Source: Microbacterium gallinarum (lineage in GTDB: Bacteria; Actinomycetota; Actinomycetes; Actinomycetales; Microbacteriaceae). Taken from it: a stretch of 64,000 nucleotides of DNA. Below the pieces are notes generated by a model. The model was not told the DNA's origin, made no database searches, and saw only the letters and a list, made by a program, of their open reading frames with translations. Below, piece after piece: positions 30,150 to 38,264 of the stretch (position 1 is the first letter of the stretch; each line of letters opens with the position of its first letter). The stretch lies in the NCBI RefSeq assembly GCF_014837165.1, contig NZ_JACSPM010000007.1, positions 1 to 64,000 of the forward strand, read 5' to 3'. The position numbers and the translations under genes are program-made.

Positions 30150-30218
30150 CCTGGCGCCGAGGTGCCGCCGACCGCGGGAGACGCCGCCGACGGCGAGAGG
30201 CAACTCGGCCGGAGCAGG

Positions 30219-32240
30219 TCAGGTGCCGGGGACCTCGGGCGTGGGCACCCACGGCTCGGCCGGGACCGGCGCGACCGCGGGGGTGCGGGGTGCGGGCTCG
30301 ACCGGGGGGCGGTCGGCGCGCCGGTCGGGGTGGTCGGCGGGCGGGTCGGACTCCTCGGCCTCCAGGATGCGCGACGCCGCGAGCTGCTGCGCGGCCAGCT
30401 CGGCATAGAGGCCACCGTGCTCGATGAGCTCGGTGTGCGTGCCCGACTCGACGATGCGCCCCGCCTCGATCACGTGGATGACGTCGGCGGCGATCACGGT
30501 CGACAGGCGGTGAGCGATCGACAGGGTCGTGCGGCCGCGGGCCGCGGCATCCAGCGCCTCCTGCACCACGCGCTCCGAGACGGTGTCGAGTGCGGAGGTG
30601 GCCTCGTCGAGGAGCAGCACGGGCGGGTCCTTGAGCAGCACGCGGGCGATCGCGATGCGCTGCTTCTCGCCGCCCGACAGCCGGTAGCCGCGCTCGCCGA
30701 CGACGGTGTCGTAGCCGAGGTCGAAGCCCTCGATCACGTGGTGGATGTTCGCGGCGCGGCAGGCCGCCTCGAGCTCGGCGTCGGTCGCCTCGGGTCGCGC
30801 GTAGCGGAGGTTCTCGCGGATCGTCGCGTGGAACAGGTAGGTCTCCTGCGACACGATGCCGACGTGGTCGATGATGGACTCCTGCGTGAGATGCCGCACG
30901 TCTTCGCCCGCGAACAGCACAGCGCCCGCGGACGCCTCGTACATGCGCGGCGTGAGGTACAGGACGGTCGTCTTGCCCGCGCCCGACGGCCCCACGAACG
31001 CCACGTGCTGGCCCGGGTCGGCGGTGAAGGTGACGCCCTGGAGGGTCGGGCGGGCGCCCTCCGCGGCATCCGGATACCGGAAGACGACATCTCGGAACTC
31101 GATGCGGCCGATCGGACCGGGAGCGTGGGCGACGTCGATGGCGTCGGGGGCGTCCTGGATGGCGGGCACCAGGTCGAGGTACTCGAAGATGCGCGCGAAC
31201 AGCGCGGCCGAGGTCTGCAGATCGAGACTCACGCGCATGAGGCCCATGAGGGGCATGAGCAGGCGGGCCTGCACCGTGGTGAACGCGACGATCGTGCCCG
31301 CCGTGATGACCGCCTCGCCCCCGGTGATGAAGTACCCCGCGACGAGGTAGATGACCGCCGGGACGCTGGCCATCAGCACCTGCACGACGGCGAAGAAGCC
31401 CTGACCGCTCATCGCCCGGCGCACCTGGAGCCGCACCTGGTTGCGGTTCTCGTCGGAGTAGCGCGCGGACTCGGCCCGCTGCCGGTTGAACGACTTGGAG
31501 AGGAGGATGCCCGAGACGCTCAGGGTCTCCTGCGTGATGGCGGTGAGCTCGGACAGCGACTCCTGCGTCTCGCCCGCGATGCGCGCCCGCACCTGGCCGA
31601 CGCGTCGCTGCACGACGACGAGGATCGGCATGAGGACGACCGCGATGATCGTGAGGCGCCAGTCGATGATGATCATCGCGATGAGCGAGGCGATGACGGT
31701 GACGACGTTGCCGAGGATGCTCGTGAACGTGTTCGTCAGCACACCCGAGACGCCGCCCACGTCGTTCTGGAGGCGCGACTGGATGACGCCGGTCTTGGTG
31801 CGTGTGAAAAAGCCGAGCTCCATCGACTGCAGGTGATCGAAGAGCGTCACCCTGAGATCTCCGGTGACCTTGTTGCCGATGGTCGACGTGAACCACGTCT
31901 GCAGCACGCCGAGCCCTGCGGAGAGGAGGAACAGCACGATCATGAGGCCGACGAGCTGCCAGAGGAGCGGGATGTCGGGCGGCCCGCCGTCGACCGGGAA
32001 GAGGGCGTCGTCGAAGATGCGCTGGACGATGAGCGGCGGGATGACCGCGATGCCGGCGCCCACGATGACGAGCACGCCCGTGATGGCGAGGGGCCACGCG
32101 TACGGGCGGAAGAGAGCCATGACGCGACGGCGGAGGTGGGGGATCTTCGGCGCGGCTGCGTTCAGCTTCTTCTGCGATTCGATGTCGACGCCGCGGAATC
32201 CGGGATGGCCTCCCCCGCCGCCACCGCCACGCATGCTCAC
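30219..32240 (-). CDS. ABC exporter half-transporter (membrane domain plus ATPase)
   Basis: A 673-residue type IV ABC exporter. A Gly-rich N-terminus (seven Gly in a row) and soluble stretch precede six helices (about residues 50-340). The ATPase follows with Walker A GPSGAGKTTVLY near 415, LSGGEKQRIAIARVL near 518 and DEATSALDTVSE near 540. A Pro/Ala/Glu-rich tail of about 55 residues ends the protein. It probably works as a homodimer for drugs, lipids or peptides. GTG at 32240 is six bases after TAGGCT; ATG at 32234 is the other option. Confidence 0.9.
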   Translation of the reverse strand: MSMRGGGGGGGHPGFRGVDIESQKKLNAAAPKIPHLRRRVMALFRPYAWPLAITGVLVIVGAGIAVIPPLIVQRIFDDALFPVDGGPPDIPLLWQLVGLMIVLFLLSAGLGVLQTWFTSTIGNKVTGDLRVTLFDHLQSMELGFFTRTKTGVIQSRLQNDVGGVSGVLTNTFTSILGNVVTVIASLIAMIIIDWRLTIIAVVLMPILVVVQRRVGQVRARIAGETQESLSELTAITQETLSVSGILLSKSFNRQRAESARYSDENRNQVRLQVRRAMSGQGFFAVVQVLMASVPAVIYLVAGYFITGGEAVITAGTIVAFTTVQARLLMPLMGLMRVSLDLQTSAALFARIFEYLDLVPAIQDAPDAIDVAHAPGPIGRIEFRDVVFRYPDAAEGARPTLQGVTFTADPGQHVAFVGPSGAGKTTVLYLTPRMYEASAGAVLFAGEDVRHLTQESIIDHVGIVSQETYLFHATIRENLRYARPEATDAELEAACRAANIHHVIEGFDLGYDTVVGERGYRLSGGEKQRIAIARVLLKDPPVLLLDEATSALDTVSERVVQEALDAAARGRTTLSIAHRLSTVIAADVIHVIEAGRIVESGTHTELIEHGGLYAELAAQQLAASRILEAEESDPPADHPDRRADRPPVEPAPRTPAVAPVPAEPWVPTPEVPGT

Positions 32241-32246
32241 ACTCGA

Positions 32247-32252
32247 AGCCTA
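32247..32252 (-). promoter_or_regulatory. -10 box for the ABC exporter gene
   Basis: Minus-strand TAGGCT lies six bases before the GTG at 32240; leaderless reading is likely. The neighbouring divergent gene has the same hexamer at the same distance. Confidence 0.45.
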
Positions 32253-32275
32253 CTGACGGCCTCCCCCGCTCCCGC

Positions 32276-32281
32276 TAGGCT
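32276..32281 (+). promoter_or_regulatory. -10 box for the small acidic protein gene
   Basis: TAGGCT ends six bases before ATG 32288; a -35-like CTGACG (32253-32258) is 17 bases upstream. The transcript should start on the ATG itself. Confidence 0.5.
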
Positions 32282-32287
32282 TGCCCC

Positions 32288-32500
32288 ATGGTCTCCACTC
32301 CTGATAACCCGCAGCACGACGGCTCCGACCTGGCTGCGCTTCGCGAGGAGATCGACGCCCTCAAGGCCATCCCCGAAGAGGACCTGCTCAACCCGCTCCC
32401 TCCCTTCGTCGAGGAGAACGAGCCCACGCCGCACGCGACCGACGCGATCGGAAGCGAGAAGTGGGATCGCCCCGCGTCGGAAGAGACGCTCGAGAACTGA
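32288..32500 (+). CDS. Small acidic hypothetical protein
   Basis: A 70-residue acidic protein without membrane segments or cysteines. A short helix-prone part (DLAALREEIDALKAIPEEDLL, residues 14-34) is followed by a Pro/Glu-rich tail. Codon use matches the surrounding genes and a leaderless promoter precedes it, so I take it as real. Function unknown. Confidence 0.65.
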   Translation: MVSTPDNPQHDGSDLAALREEIDALKAIPEEDLLNPLPPFVEENEPTPHATDAIGSEKWDRPASEETLEN

Positions 32501-32539
32501 CCCCCGTTCTCGCGGGGCCACCTCGCCCCTGACGAGAAG

Positions 32540-32554
32540 CCGGATCGGATCCGG
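32540..32554. promoter_or_regulatory. Palindrome upstream of the MFS transporter gene
   Basis: CCGGATCGGATCCGG is a perfect 15-base inverted repeat about 150 bases before the transporter start and just upstream of a TATGAT -10 candidate (32588-32593). It could be an operator for a TetR- or MarR-type regulator, but no regulator gene is adjacent. Confidence 0.3.
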
Positions 32555-32701
32555 TCCCCGCGGGAATGTCGTGTCCGACCCCGCCGTTATGATCATGGCT
32601 TGCCGTTCTCGTGCGGCCGTCTCCGGCCATCCGCGCATGGCGGACTCTTCGCCATCATCCATGGCCGACCTTCGCCCTTCGATCCCATGAGGAGCCGCCC
32701 T

Positions 32702-34219
32702 ATGGCCGCCACCGACATGCATCCCGCCACCGACGGCATCCGCGTGGCCCCCGACCTCACGCCCAAGCTCGGCCCTCAGGAGAGCCGCGTCATCTGGTTG
32801 CTCCTCGCGGCCGCCTTCGTCGCGATCCTGAACGAGACGACGATGGGTGTGGCGATCCCCCACCTCATCACCGATCTCGGCATCACTGCGCTCTCGGCGC
32901 AGTGGCTCACCACCGCGTTCATGCTGACGATGGCCGTGGTCATCCCGATCACGGGCTTCCTGCTGCGCCGCTTCACCACCCGTACGATGTTCATCGCCGC
33001 GATGGGGCTGTTCTCGACCGGCACGCTCATCGCGTTCCTCGCGCCCGGCTTCCCGGTGCTGCTCGTCGCGCGCGTCGTGCAGGCGTCCGGCACCGCGATC
33101 ATGATGCCGCTGCTCATGACGACGCTCATGACGGTGGTGCCGCCGGCGATCCGCGGTCGCATGATGGGCCGCGTCAGCATCGTGATGTCGCTCGCCCCGG
33201 CGATCGGCCCCACCCTCGCCGGCGCGATCCTCAACAACTTCGAGTGGCGCTGGATCTTCGGCATCGTGCTGCCGATCGCCATCGTCGCGCTCGTCGTGGG
33301 CGGCCGATGGATCCACAACCTGGGCGAGACCACGCGCGCACCGATCGACGTGCTGTCGGTCATCCTCTCGGCCCTCGGCTTCGGCGGTCTCGTGTTCGGA
33401 CTGAGCCAGCTGGGCGCCGGTGGTCACGGCGGTGGAGCGGAGGCCGCGGCCGCGACGGCCACGTCGACGACGACGCTCATCGTGTCGCTCACGATCGGCG
33501 TCGTCGCGCTCGGCCTGTTCGGCTGGCGTCAGGTGCTGCTGCAGCGCAAGGACGACGCACTGCTCGACCTGCGGGTGTTCCGCAGCCGGAACTTCTCGCT
33601 GTCGATGGGGCAGATGGTGATCATGTCGATGGCGTTCTTCGGCGCGATCACGGTCGTTCCGCTGTACCTGCAGGACGTCCTCGAGGTCGACCCGCTGACC
33701 ACGGGTCTCGTGGTGCTCCCGGGCGCGCTGGCGATGGGCCTCGCCGGCCCCTTCATCGGCCGCATCTACGATCGCTGGGGCACCACCGTCCTGCTCGTAC
33801 CGGGCGCCGTCATCACGTCGTCGATGCTCTGGGTCTACACGACCTTCGGCGTCGACACCCCGGTGTGGCTCGTCGCGATCGTGCAGACGGTGCTGTCCCT
33901 TGGACTGGCGCTGTCGTTCACGCCGCTGTTCACGGCGTCGCTGGCGTCGCTGCAGCCGAGGTTCTACTCCTACGGCTCGGCCGTCGTCGGCACTGCGCAG
34001 CAGGTCGCCGGTGCAGCAGGCATCGCCCTGATGTTCGGCGTGATGGCCGCGGCCAACAGCGCCGCGACCGAGGCGGGCGCCGACGCACTCACCGCGGGTG
34101 CCGCGGGCACGCACGCCGCGTTCCTCACAGCTGCGTTCCTGTCGCTGCCTCTGCTGGTGGGGGCGTTCCTCATCCGCAAGCCGGCCGACCAGCCGATGGG
34201 TGCACCCGTCGCGCACTGA
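32702..34219 (+). CDS. MFS drug efflux transporter, DHA2 type
   Basis: A 505-residue proton-driven exporter with about 14 hydrophobic helices. Family features: LNETTMGVAIPHLITDLG near residue 40, QWLTTAFMLTMAV near 60, the motif C-like APAIGPTLAGAI near 162 and the loop RRFTTRTMFIAAMG after helix 2. It resembles the Lde/EmrB multidrug group. ATG at 32702 follows GAGGAG; an in-frame ATG at 32687 is possible. The leader of about 100 bases is unusually long for this window. Confidence 0.88.
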   Translation: MAATDMHPATDGIRVAPDLTPKLGPQESRVIWLLLAAAFVAILNETTMGVAIPHLITDLGITALSAQWLTTAFMLTMAVVIPITGFLLRRFTTRTMFIAAMGLFSTGTLIAFLAPGFPVLLVARVVQASGTAIMMPLLMTTLMTVVPPAIRGRMMGRVSIVMSLAPAIGPTLAGAILNNFEWRWIFGIVLPIAIVALVVGGRWIHNLGETTRAPIDVLSVILSALGFGGLVFGLSQLGAGGHGGGAEAAAATATSTTTLIVSLTIGVVALGLFGWRQVLLQRKDDALLDLRVFRSRNFSLSMGQMVIMSMAFFGAITVVPLYLQDVLEVDPLTTGLVVLPGALAMGLAGPFIGRIYDRWGTTVLLVPGAVITSSMLWVYTTFGVDTPVWLVAIVQTVLSLGLALSFTPLFTASLASLQPRFYSYGSAVVGTAQQVAGAAGIALMFGVMAAANSAATEAGADALTAGAAGTHAAFLTAAFLSLPLLVGAFLIRKPADQPMGAPVAH

Positions 34220-34234
34220 TCCGCGTATCACCGA

Positions 34235-34268
34235 GATGCCCCATCCCCTCGACGGGGGGTGGGGCATC
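34235..34268 (+). terminator. Terminator of the MFS gene
   Basis: GATGCCCCA and TGGGGCATC pair perfectly (9 bp) with further CCCC/GGGG pairing around a TCGA loop, 15 bases after the stop codon. Confidence 0.7.
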
Positions 34269-34308
34269 CGGCATTCTGGGATCCGCCACCGAGCAGCAGG
34301 AGGCACCG

Positions 34309-34893
34309 ATGATCATCCAGACACCCGCACCCGGGAGTGTGACCGGCCACGCGGCCGAGATGTACTCCGGCGACATCGCCGACGTGGGGTTCGTCCTCTC
34401 CCACACGCAGGCGCTGGCGGTGAATCCAGACGCGCACCACGCCTTCGAAGGGCTCGTGCACGCGATCGTGCCCTCGATCGGTATCCGCGTGTACGAGCTG
34501 GCGACTCTCGGCGCGGCACGTGCGATCGGCTCGTCGCACTGCCTGCTCGCGCACGGCCGCAAGACCCTGCGCGCGGAGCTCATGGACGAGGATCAGCTCG
34601 CGCGGGTCGCGCGCGACTACACGTCCGCCGGGCTGAGCGAGGCGGACGTCGCGGTGATGGCCTACGCCGAGAAGCTGTCGCGCGATCCGCGCAGCATGAC
34701 GGATGCCGACTCCGAGCGGCTGCGCGCCGTCGGCTTCAGCGATCGGCAGATCGTGGACATCACGCTCGCCGCAGCGGCGCGGAACTTCCTCAGCCGGGCG
34801 CTGCTCGCCCTTGCTGTGCCGACCGACGAGGTGCCCGACCTGGGGCCCGAGCTGGTCGACGCGCTGCTCTCACCGCTCGACTCGGCCCGCTAG
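34309..34893 (+). CDS. AhpD-like / carboxymuconolactone decarboxylase family protein
   Basis: A 194-residue all-helical protein of the CMD/AhpD superfamily, many of which act as peroxidases or disulfide reductases. The active-site region reads ELATLGAARAIGSSHCLLAHG (about residues 63-83): the Glu, one Cys and the His are kept, but the second Cys of the CxxC pair is missing, as in the peroxidase-related branch. AGGAGG lies six bases before the ATG. It follows the MFS gene after a terminator. Confidence 0.82.
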   Translation: MIIQTPAPGSVTGHAAEMYSGDIADVGFVLSHTQALAVNPDAHHAFEGLVHAIVPSIGIRVYELATLGAARAIGSSHCLLAHGRKTLRAELMDEDQLARVARDYTSAGLSEADVAVMAYAEKLSRDPRSMTDADSERLRAVGFSDRQIVDITLAAAARNFLSRALLALAVPTDEVPDLGPELVDALLSPLDSAR

Positions 34894-34976
34894 CCCGCGG
34901 CACCCGTCGCCGGGCGTACCCGGCGTCGCACCTGCCGCCGGCGTCGCGCCTCGACTCGGCCTGCCCGCCGGCGACG

Positions 34977-35480
34977 TCAGTGGTGGATGACCGCCTTGAG
35001 GAGGATCAGGATGCCGCCGAACGCGGCGGTGAGCAGCGCGCTGACCAGGCGCGCCCACCAGTGCGTGCTCCAGCGTGCGACCGCGGTCCATCCGAGACCG
35101 CCGAGGATCACGGTGTTCACGACGAGCGCCGACCACAGCGCCGTGTCATCGGGGATCACTCGCAGTGTGCCCAGCAGCAGGACGATGAGCGGTGCGATCG
35201 ACGCGAGCAGCATGCCGGACGACTGCTTGGCGGCAGCGCCGAGGCTCGACCGCAAGCCGCGCTGCCCCTCGCTGACGGCGAGGCGTCCGAGGGTGCCCGC
35301 GTACACGTGCGCCGCGTAGAACACCACGACGGTGATGGCGACGGTGAGGAACGCTATCAGGGAGGTGCTTCCGGCACTGACGACGATCATGCCCGACACC
35401 AGGATGAGGCCGTAGATGGCCTCCTCCGACATGAGGACGCGCGCGATGCGCGGCGTGATGTGGAGCTGCTCGTCGGACAT
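34977..35480 (-). CDS. Multi-helix membrane protein of unknown function
   Basis: A 168-residue membrane protein with about five hydrophobic helices (residues 22-36, 38-57, 81-102, 110-126 and 142-165). ATG at 35480 (MSDEQLHITPRIARVL) gives a proper soluble N-terminus; the longer frame includes sequence from the upstream Cys-rich gene. I do not recognise the family beyond a resemblance to small integral membrane proteins beside fpg in Microbacteriaceae. 32 bases separate it from the microprotein gene. Confidence 0.7.
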   Translation of the reverse strand: MSDEQLHITPRIARVLMSEEAIYGLILVSGMIVVSAGSTSLIAFLTVAITVVVFYAAHVYAGTLGRLAVSEGQRGLRSSLGAAAKQSSGMLLASIAPLIVLLLGTLRVIPDDTALWSALVVNTVILGGLGWTAVARWSTHWWARLVSALLTAAFGGILILLKAVIHH

Positions 35481-35512
35481 CGCAGTCAGCGTCGCGCGCG
35501 AGGGGTGACGGG

Positions 35513-35632
35513 TCAGTCGGTGCTGCAGCTGCCGCCACCGCAGCACGACCCTGCGGACTCGACGACGGTGAGGAGGTTCTTCTCCTCGGCGACGGGCTGG
35601 AGCGTCGGGGTGGGCTGCTGCGAAGAAGTCAT
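35513..35632 (-). CDS. Cys-rich 39-residue microprotein
   Basis: A 39-residue frame starting MTSSQQPTPTLQPV and ending in a Cys cluster CCGGGSC followed by STD. The Gly/Cys tail looks like a metal-binding or redox motif. It lies between the Fpg-like gene (45 bases upstream) and the membrane protein gene (32 bases downstream), all on the minus strand, so all three may share a transcript. Codon third positions are G/C-rich and the composition is protein-like, but no enzyme family is recognised. A precursor peptide is an alternative reading. Confidence 0.6.
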   Translation of the reverse strand: MTSSQQPTPTLQPVAEEKNLLTVVESAGSCCGGGSCSTD

Positions 35633-35677
35633 TCCGCCATGCTACCCGCGGTGACGCCGAGCCGGCCGCATGACCGG

Positions 35678-36508
35678 TCAGAGCACCTCGCCACCGGTCT
35701 GGCACGTCGGGCAGTACTGCGCGGTCGTGCTGGCGAACGAAAAATCGCGGACGGTGTCGCCGCATACCGGGCACGCCTCTCCGGCCCGGCCGTGTACGCG
35801 CATCGCAGCGACCTTGGCCGCCTTGAGGAGATCGATCGGGATGCCGCGCCGGGCGTCGATCGCGCCGCGCACCGTCTCGATCGTCGCGGTGCAGAGGCGG
35901 GAGCGGGCGTCGTCGTCGAGCGCCGCCGCGTGAACGACGGGCGACACCTTCGCCAGGTGCAGGATCTCATCGGAGTAGGCGTTGCCGATGCCCGCGATCG
36001 ACTCCTGCTCCTGGAGGATCGCCTTCACCTGCTTGCGGCGTCCGCCGAGCGCGACCTCGAAGTCGTTCTGCGAATACGACGCGTCGGCGGGATCCGGACC
36101 GAGCTTGGCGATCGCCGGCACCGCGAGCGGATCGTCGACGACGAACAGGCCGAGCGACACCCAGGTGCCGGCATCGGTCACCTGCATCACCGATCCATCG
36201 TCGAGCGCGACCTCGGCGAGCGCAGGCGGGGCGTCGACCGGCAGCTCCCCCGACTCGGAATCACGCCACCGCACCCACCCGTGGCGCCCCAGCGACACCA
36301 CCAGACGGGTGTCGTCGCCCACGGCGAGCGCGACGTGCTTGCCGTGCCTCTCGGCGCCGCCGAGGGCTCGTCCCACCAGGGTGGACGGCGGGTTCTGGCG
36401 GGTCTTGACGGTGCGGAACTCGAGGATGTCGACCTCGGATACCGTGCGACCGCGCACACGCTCGTCGAGGAACTCGGCGAGTGCCTGCACCTCAGGAGAC
36501 TCCGGCAT
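35678..36508 (-). CDS. Fpg/Nei family DNA glycosylase-like protein
   Basis: A 276-residue protein with the Fpg/Nei layout: N-terminal catalytic MPESPEV (Pro2 and Glu3 after Met removal), a beta-sandwich, the helix-two-turn-helix IAGIGNAYSDEILHLAKVSP near residue 168, and a C-terminal zinc finger with CPVC and CPTC. Such enzymes remove oxidised bases. The finger Arg that normally inserts into DNA appears to be Thr here, so specificity may be Nei-like or altered. CAGGAT is six bases before the ATG, a possible leaderless start. Confidence 0.87.
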   Translation of the reverse strand: MPESPEVQALAEFLDERVRGRTVSEVDILEFRTVKTRQNPPSTLVGRALGGAERHGKHVALAVGDDTRLVVSLGRHGWVRWRDSESGELPVDAPPALAEVALDDGSVMQVTDAGTWVSLGLFVVDDPLAVPAIAKLGPDPADASYSQNDFEVALGGRRKQVKAILQEQESIAGIGNAYSDEILHLAKVSPVVHAAALDDDARSRLCTATIETVRGAIDARRGIPIDLLKAAKVAAMRVHGRAGEACPVCGDTVRDFSFASTTAQYCPTCQTGGEVL

Positions 36509-36565
36509 GAGCCCATCCTGGCACCGGGTCCCGACACCGCGGCACGCGCGACCGGGATCCCCCGG

Positions 36566-37045
36566 TCAGCCGAGCGGCTTGCGCAGGAAGACCTGCTCGA
36601 TGCCGTCGTCCTCCTCCACCCGCGTGGTCTCGCGATAGCCGCACCGCTCGTACAGCCGCAGGTTGGCCTCGCTGAGCGATCCGGTGAAGAGCTCGGCCTC
36701 GCGGCATCCGCTCGCCCGTCCCCGCTCTTCGACGGCCTCGAGCAGCCGCGATCCGAGTCCCTCACCCTGACGGTCCGGCGCGATCGCCAGGCGACCGACC
36801 AGCAGGAGTTCGCCGTCCGCCTGCGCACGCACGGCGCCCACCAGCCTCCCGTGGTCGACGGCGACGCACCCGAGGTTCTCGACGAGTTCTGCGCGCAGCT
36901 CGTCGAGGGTCTGCGTGAGCGGCGGCATCTGCACGCTGTCGTAGATCAGCGCCTCCTGCACGAAGGCTGCGCGCTGCAGCGTCAGCGTCTCACCGGCGTC
37001 GTCGGGGCGGATGTCGCGGATCTCGATGTCATCGGAGCGGGGCAT
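36566..37045 (-). CDS. GNAT family N-acetyltransferase
   Basis: A 159-residue acetyltransferase fold. The acetyl-CoA binding motif A is LAIAPDRQGEGLGSRLLEAVEE (about residues 86-107), followed by the ANLRLYERCGYRE motif B near 125. The substrate cannot be told from sequence. The ATG is six bases after TAGACA, so the mRNA may be leaderless. Confidence 0.88.
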   Translation of the reverse strand: MPRSDDIEIRDIRPDDAGETLTLQRAAFVQEALIYDSVQMPPLTQTLDELRAELVENLGCVAVDHGRLVGAVRAQADGELLLVGRLAIAPDRQGEGLGSRLLEAVEERGRASGCREAELFTGSLSEANLRLYERCGYRETTRVEEDDGIEQVFLRKPLG

Positions 37046-37051
37046 GCTTCC

Positions 37052-37057
37052 TGTCTA
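37052..37057 (-). promoter_or_regulatory. -10 box for the GNAT gene
   Basis: Minus-strand TAGACA ends six bases before ATG 37045. It lacks the final T of TAnnnT but is reused at the same spacing before the gene starting at 38594. Confidence 0.4.
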
Positions 37058-37185
37058 GCGCGGCACAGAGGACCGAGGCACGCGCTTGACGGGAAGACAG
37101 TTTGAGGCCAAGCGGGTAGACAGTGCGTGCGCGGAAGTCAACCCCCTCGCTCCTTCGCCGACACCGCCCGCATGATGCCTGCGAT

Positions 37186-37216
37186 GAAGGAGCGGACCCG
37201 ACGAAGGAGCGGACCC
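37186..37216 (+). repeat. Direct repeat duplicating a ribosome-binding site
   Basis: GAAGGAGCGGACCC occurs at 37186-37199 and again at 37203-37216, a 17-base period. Both copies contain GAAGGAG; the second sits at working distance from ATG 37217. Confidence 0.7.
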
Positions 37217-37543
37217 ATGACGATCGAGGCTGCACCGGTTCACCATCTGGAGCTCGTGCCCATGGGGGACGGCGCCTGGCGGCTGTGCGACCGGTCGCGG
37301 GTCCGACTGGGCGGCGACGAGGACGGCACCCTGCTCGCCTACATCGAGCGGCTTGCCGGCGGCGAGTACGAGGCGGTATGGGTGTGGCGCGGAGCCGGCG
37401 TCGAGACCTTCCCCTCTCTGGAGGCCGTGCTCGTCGCGGGCACCCGGCGCCTGTCGTCGACGGTCGGCAGCGATTCGAAGCCGGTCCCGATCCCGCACCG
37501 CGCCCCGCTCTCCTTCCGCTGGACTCGGCGCTCTGCTCGCTAG
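37217..37543 (+). CDS. Hypothetical protein
   Basis: A 108-residue soluble protein starting MTIEAAPVHHLELVPMGDG. It appears to form a small beta-rich fold in its first 80 residues (WRLCDRSR, LAYIERLAGGEYEAVWVW) and ends in a basic tail. I recognise no family. The start is set by GAAGGAG eight bases upstream; an in-frame ATG at 37184 precedes a duplicated ribosome site. Confidence 0.6.
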   Translation: MTIEAAPVHHLELVPMGDGAWRLCDRSRVRLGGDEDGTLLAYIERLAGGEYEAVWVWRGAGVETFPSLEAVLVAGTRRLSSTVGSDSKPVPIPHRAPLSFRWTRRSAR

Positions 37544-37658
37544 CCGCGCGGTCTGCGGGTGTCAAGGGAGTTGGCTCGGGTCCCGCCTGCGACGACAGTG
37601 GTGTCGGCGGCCCCGCCCCCGTGATCGCCCCGATCCGGGGCCGTCGCGGAGGCTGACG

Positions 37659-37988
37659 ATGGGAAAGTTCATCTACGACGGCTCGGTCAAGGTCGATTTC
37701 GACGACCGAACGCTGGCGCATCTTCAACTCGTCATCGGCACGAAGCTGCGCCGTGGCGAGCCGTTCCACTTCACCTGGAAGGACGATACGAGCATCGGCA
37801 ACGGCCGGACCACCGTGTGGGTGCACCCGCGGTGCACGCTCGTGTACAAGTACTACGGGAGTCGCAAGCCGACGATCAACATGGCCTGGATCGAGGCGCT
37901 GGTGTACACCGCCAATTCGCCGGCAGGCCTCTACCTCGTGCCGGAACCCGCCGAGAGCTCGCTGGAGATGCACGATGAAGAGAATTGA
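37659..37988 (+). CDS. DUF7882-like protein
   Basis: A 109-residue soluble protein with the typical MGKFIYDGSVKVDFDDRTL start, HLQLVIGTKLRRGEPF near residue 21 and PTINMAWIEALVYTANSPAG near 70. This family is common in Microbacteriaceae and was often misnamed ATP-dependent DNA ligase; the name DUF7882 is from memory. Function unknown. GGAGG lies six bases before the ATG. It overlaps the following gene by 14 bases. Confidence 0.75.
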   Translation: MGKFIYDGSVKVDFDDRTLAHLQLVIGTKLRRGEPFHFTWKDDTSIGNGRTTVWVHPRCTLVYKYYGSRKPTINMAWIEALVYTANSPAGLYLVPEPAESSLEMHDEEN

Positions 37989-38259
37989 CATCATCTACGG
38001 TGGCGAGCACTACAGCGTCGGCGGCCGTGATCTCGAGTCGCTCCGCGCCGAGATCGAGGCCGGGCTCGCATCCGGCGGGGTGGCGTGGATCACGGTCAAC
38101 GACGGCGAAGGCGCGCCGCGATGGGCTCACCTCATGCTCACGCCGGGCGTATCGCTCGCCATCATCCCGATCCCCGACGACGCCCCCGAGGTGGCCGGCG
38201 GATCACTGTGGGACCCCGACGGGAATGAGATCCATCCCGAAGCGCGACCCGAGCCGTAG
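37975..38259 (+). CDS. Hypothetical protein coupled to the DUF7882-like gene
   Basis: A 94-residue protein (MKRIDIIYGGEHYSVGGRDLESLRAEIE...) with an N-terminal beta-strand and helix, then a segment that reads like a small beta fold. Its ATG lies inside the end of the previous gene, implying coupled translation and related function. Family not recognised. Confidence 0.65.
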   Translation: MKRIDIIYGGEHYSVGGRDLESLRAEIEAGLASGGVAWITVNDGEGAPRWAHLMLTPGVSLAIIPIPDDAPEVAGGSLWDPDGNEIHPEARPEP

Positions 38260-38264
38260 GGCAC

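Noticed and set aside
30150..30218. Terminator after the NAD operon
   Set aside because: I could not find a convincing inverted repeat in the 69-base gap before the convergent exporter gene.
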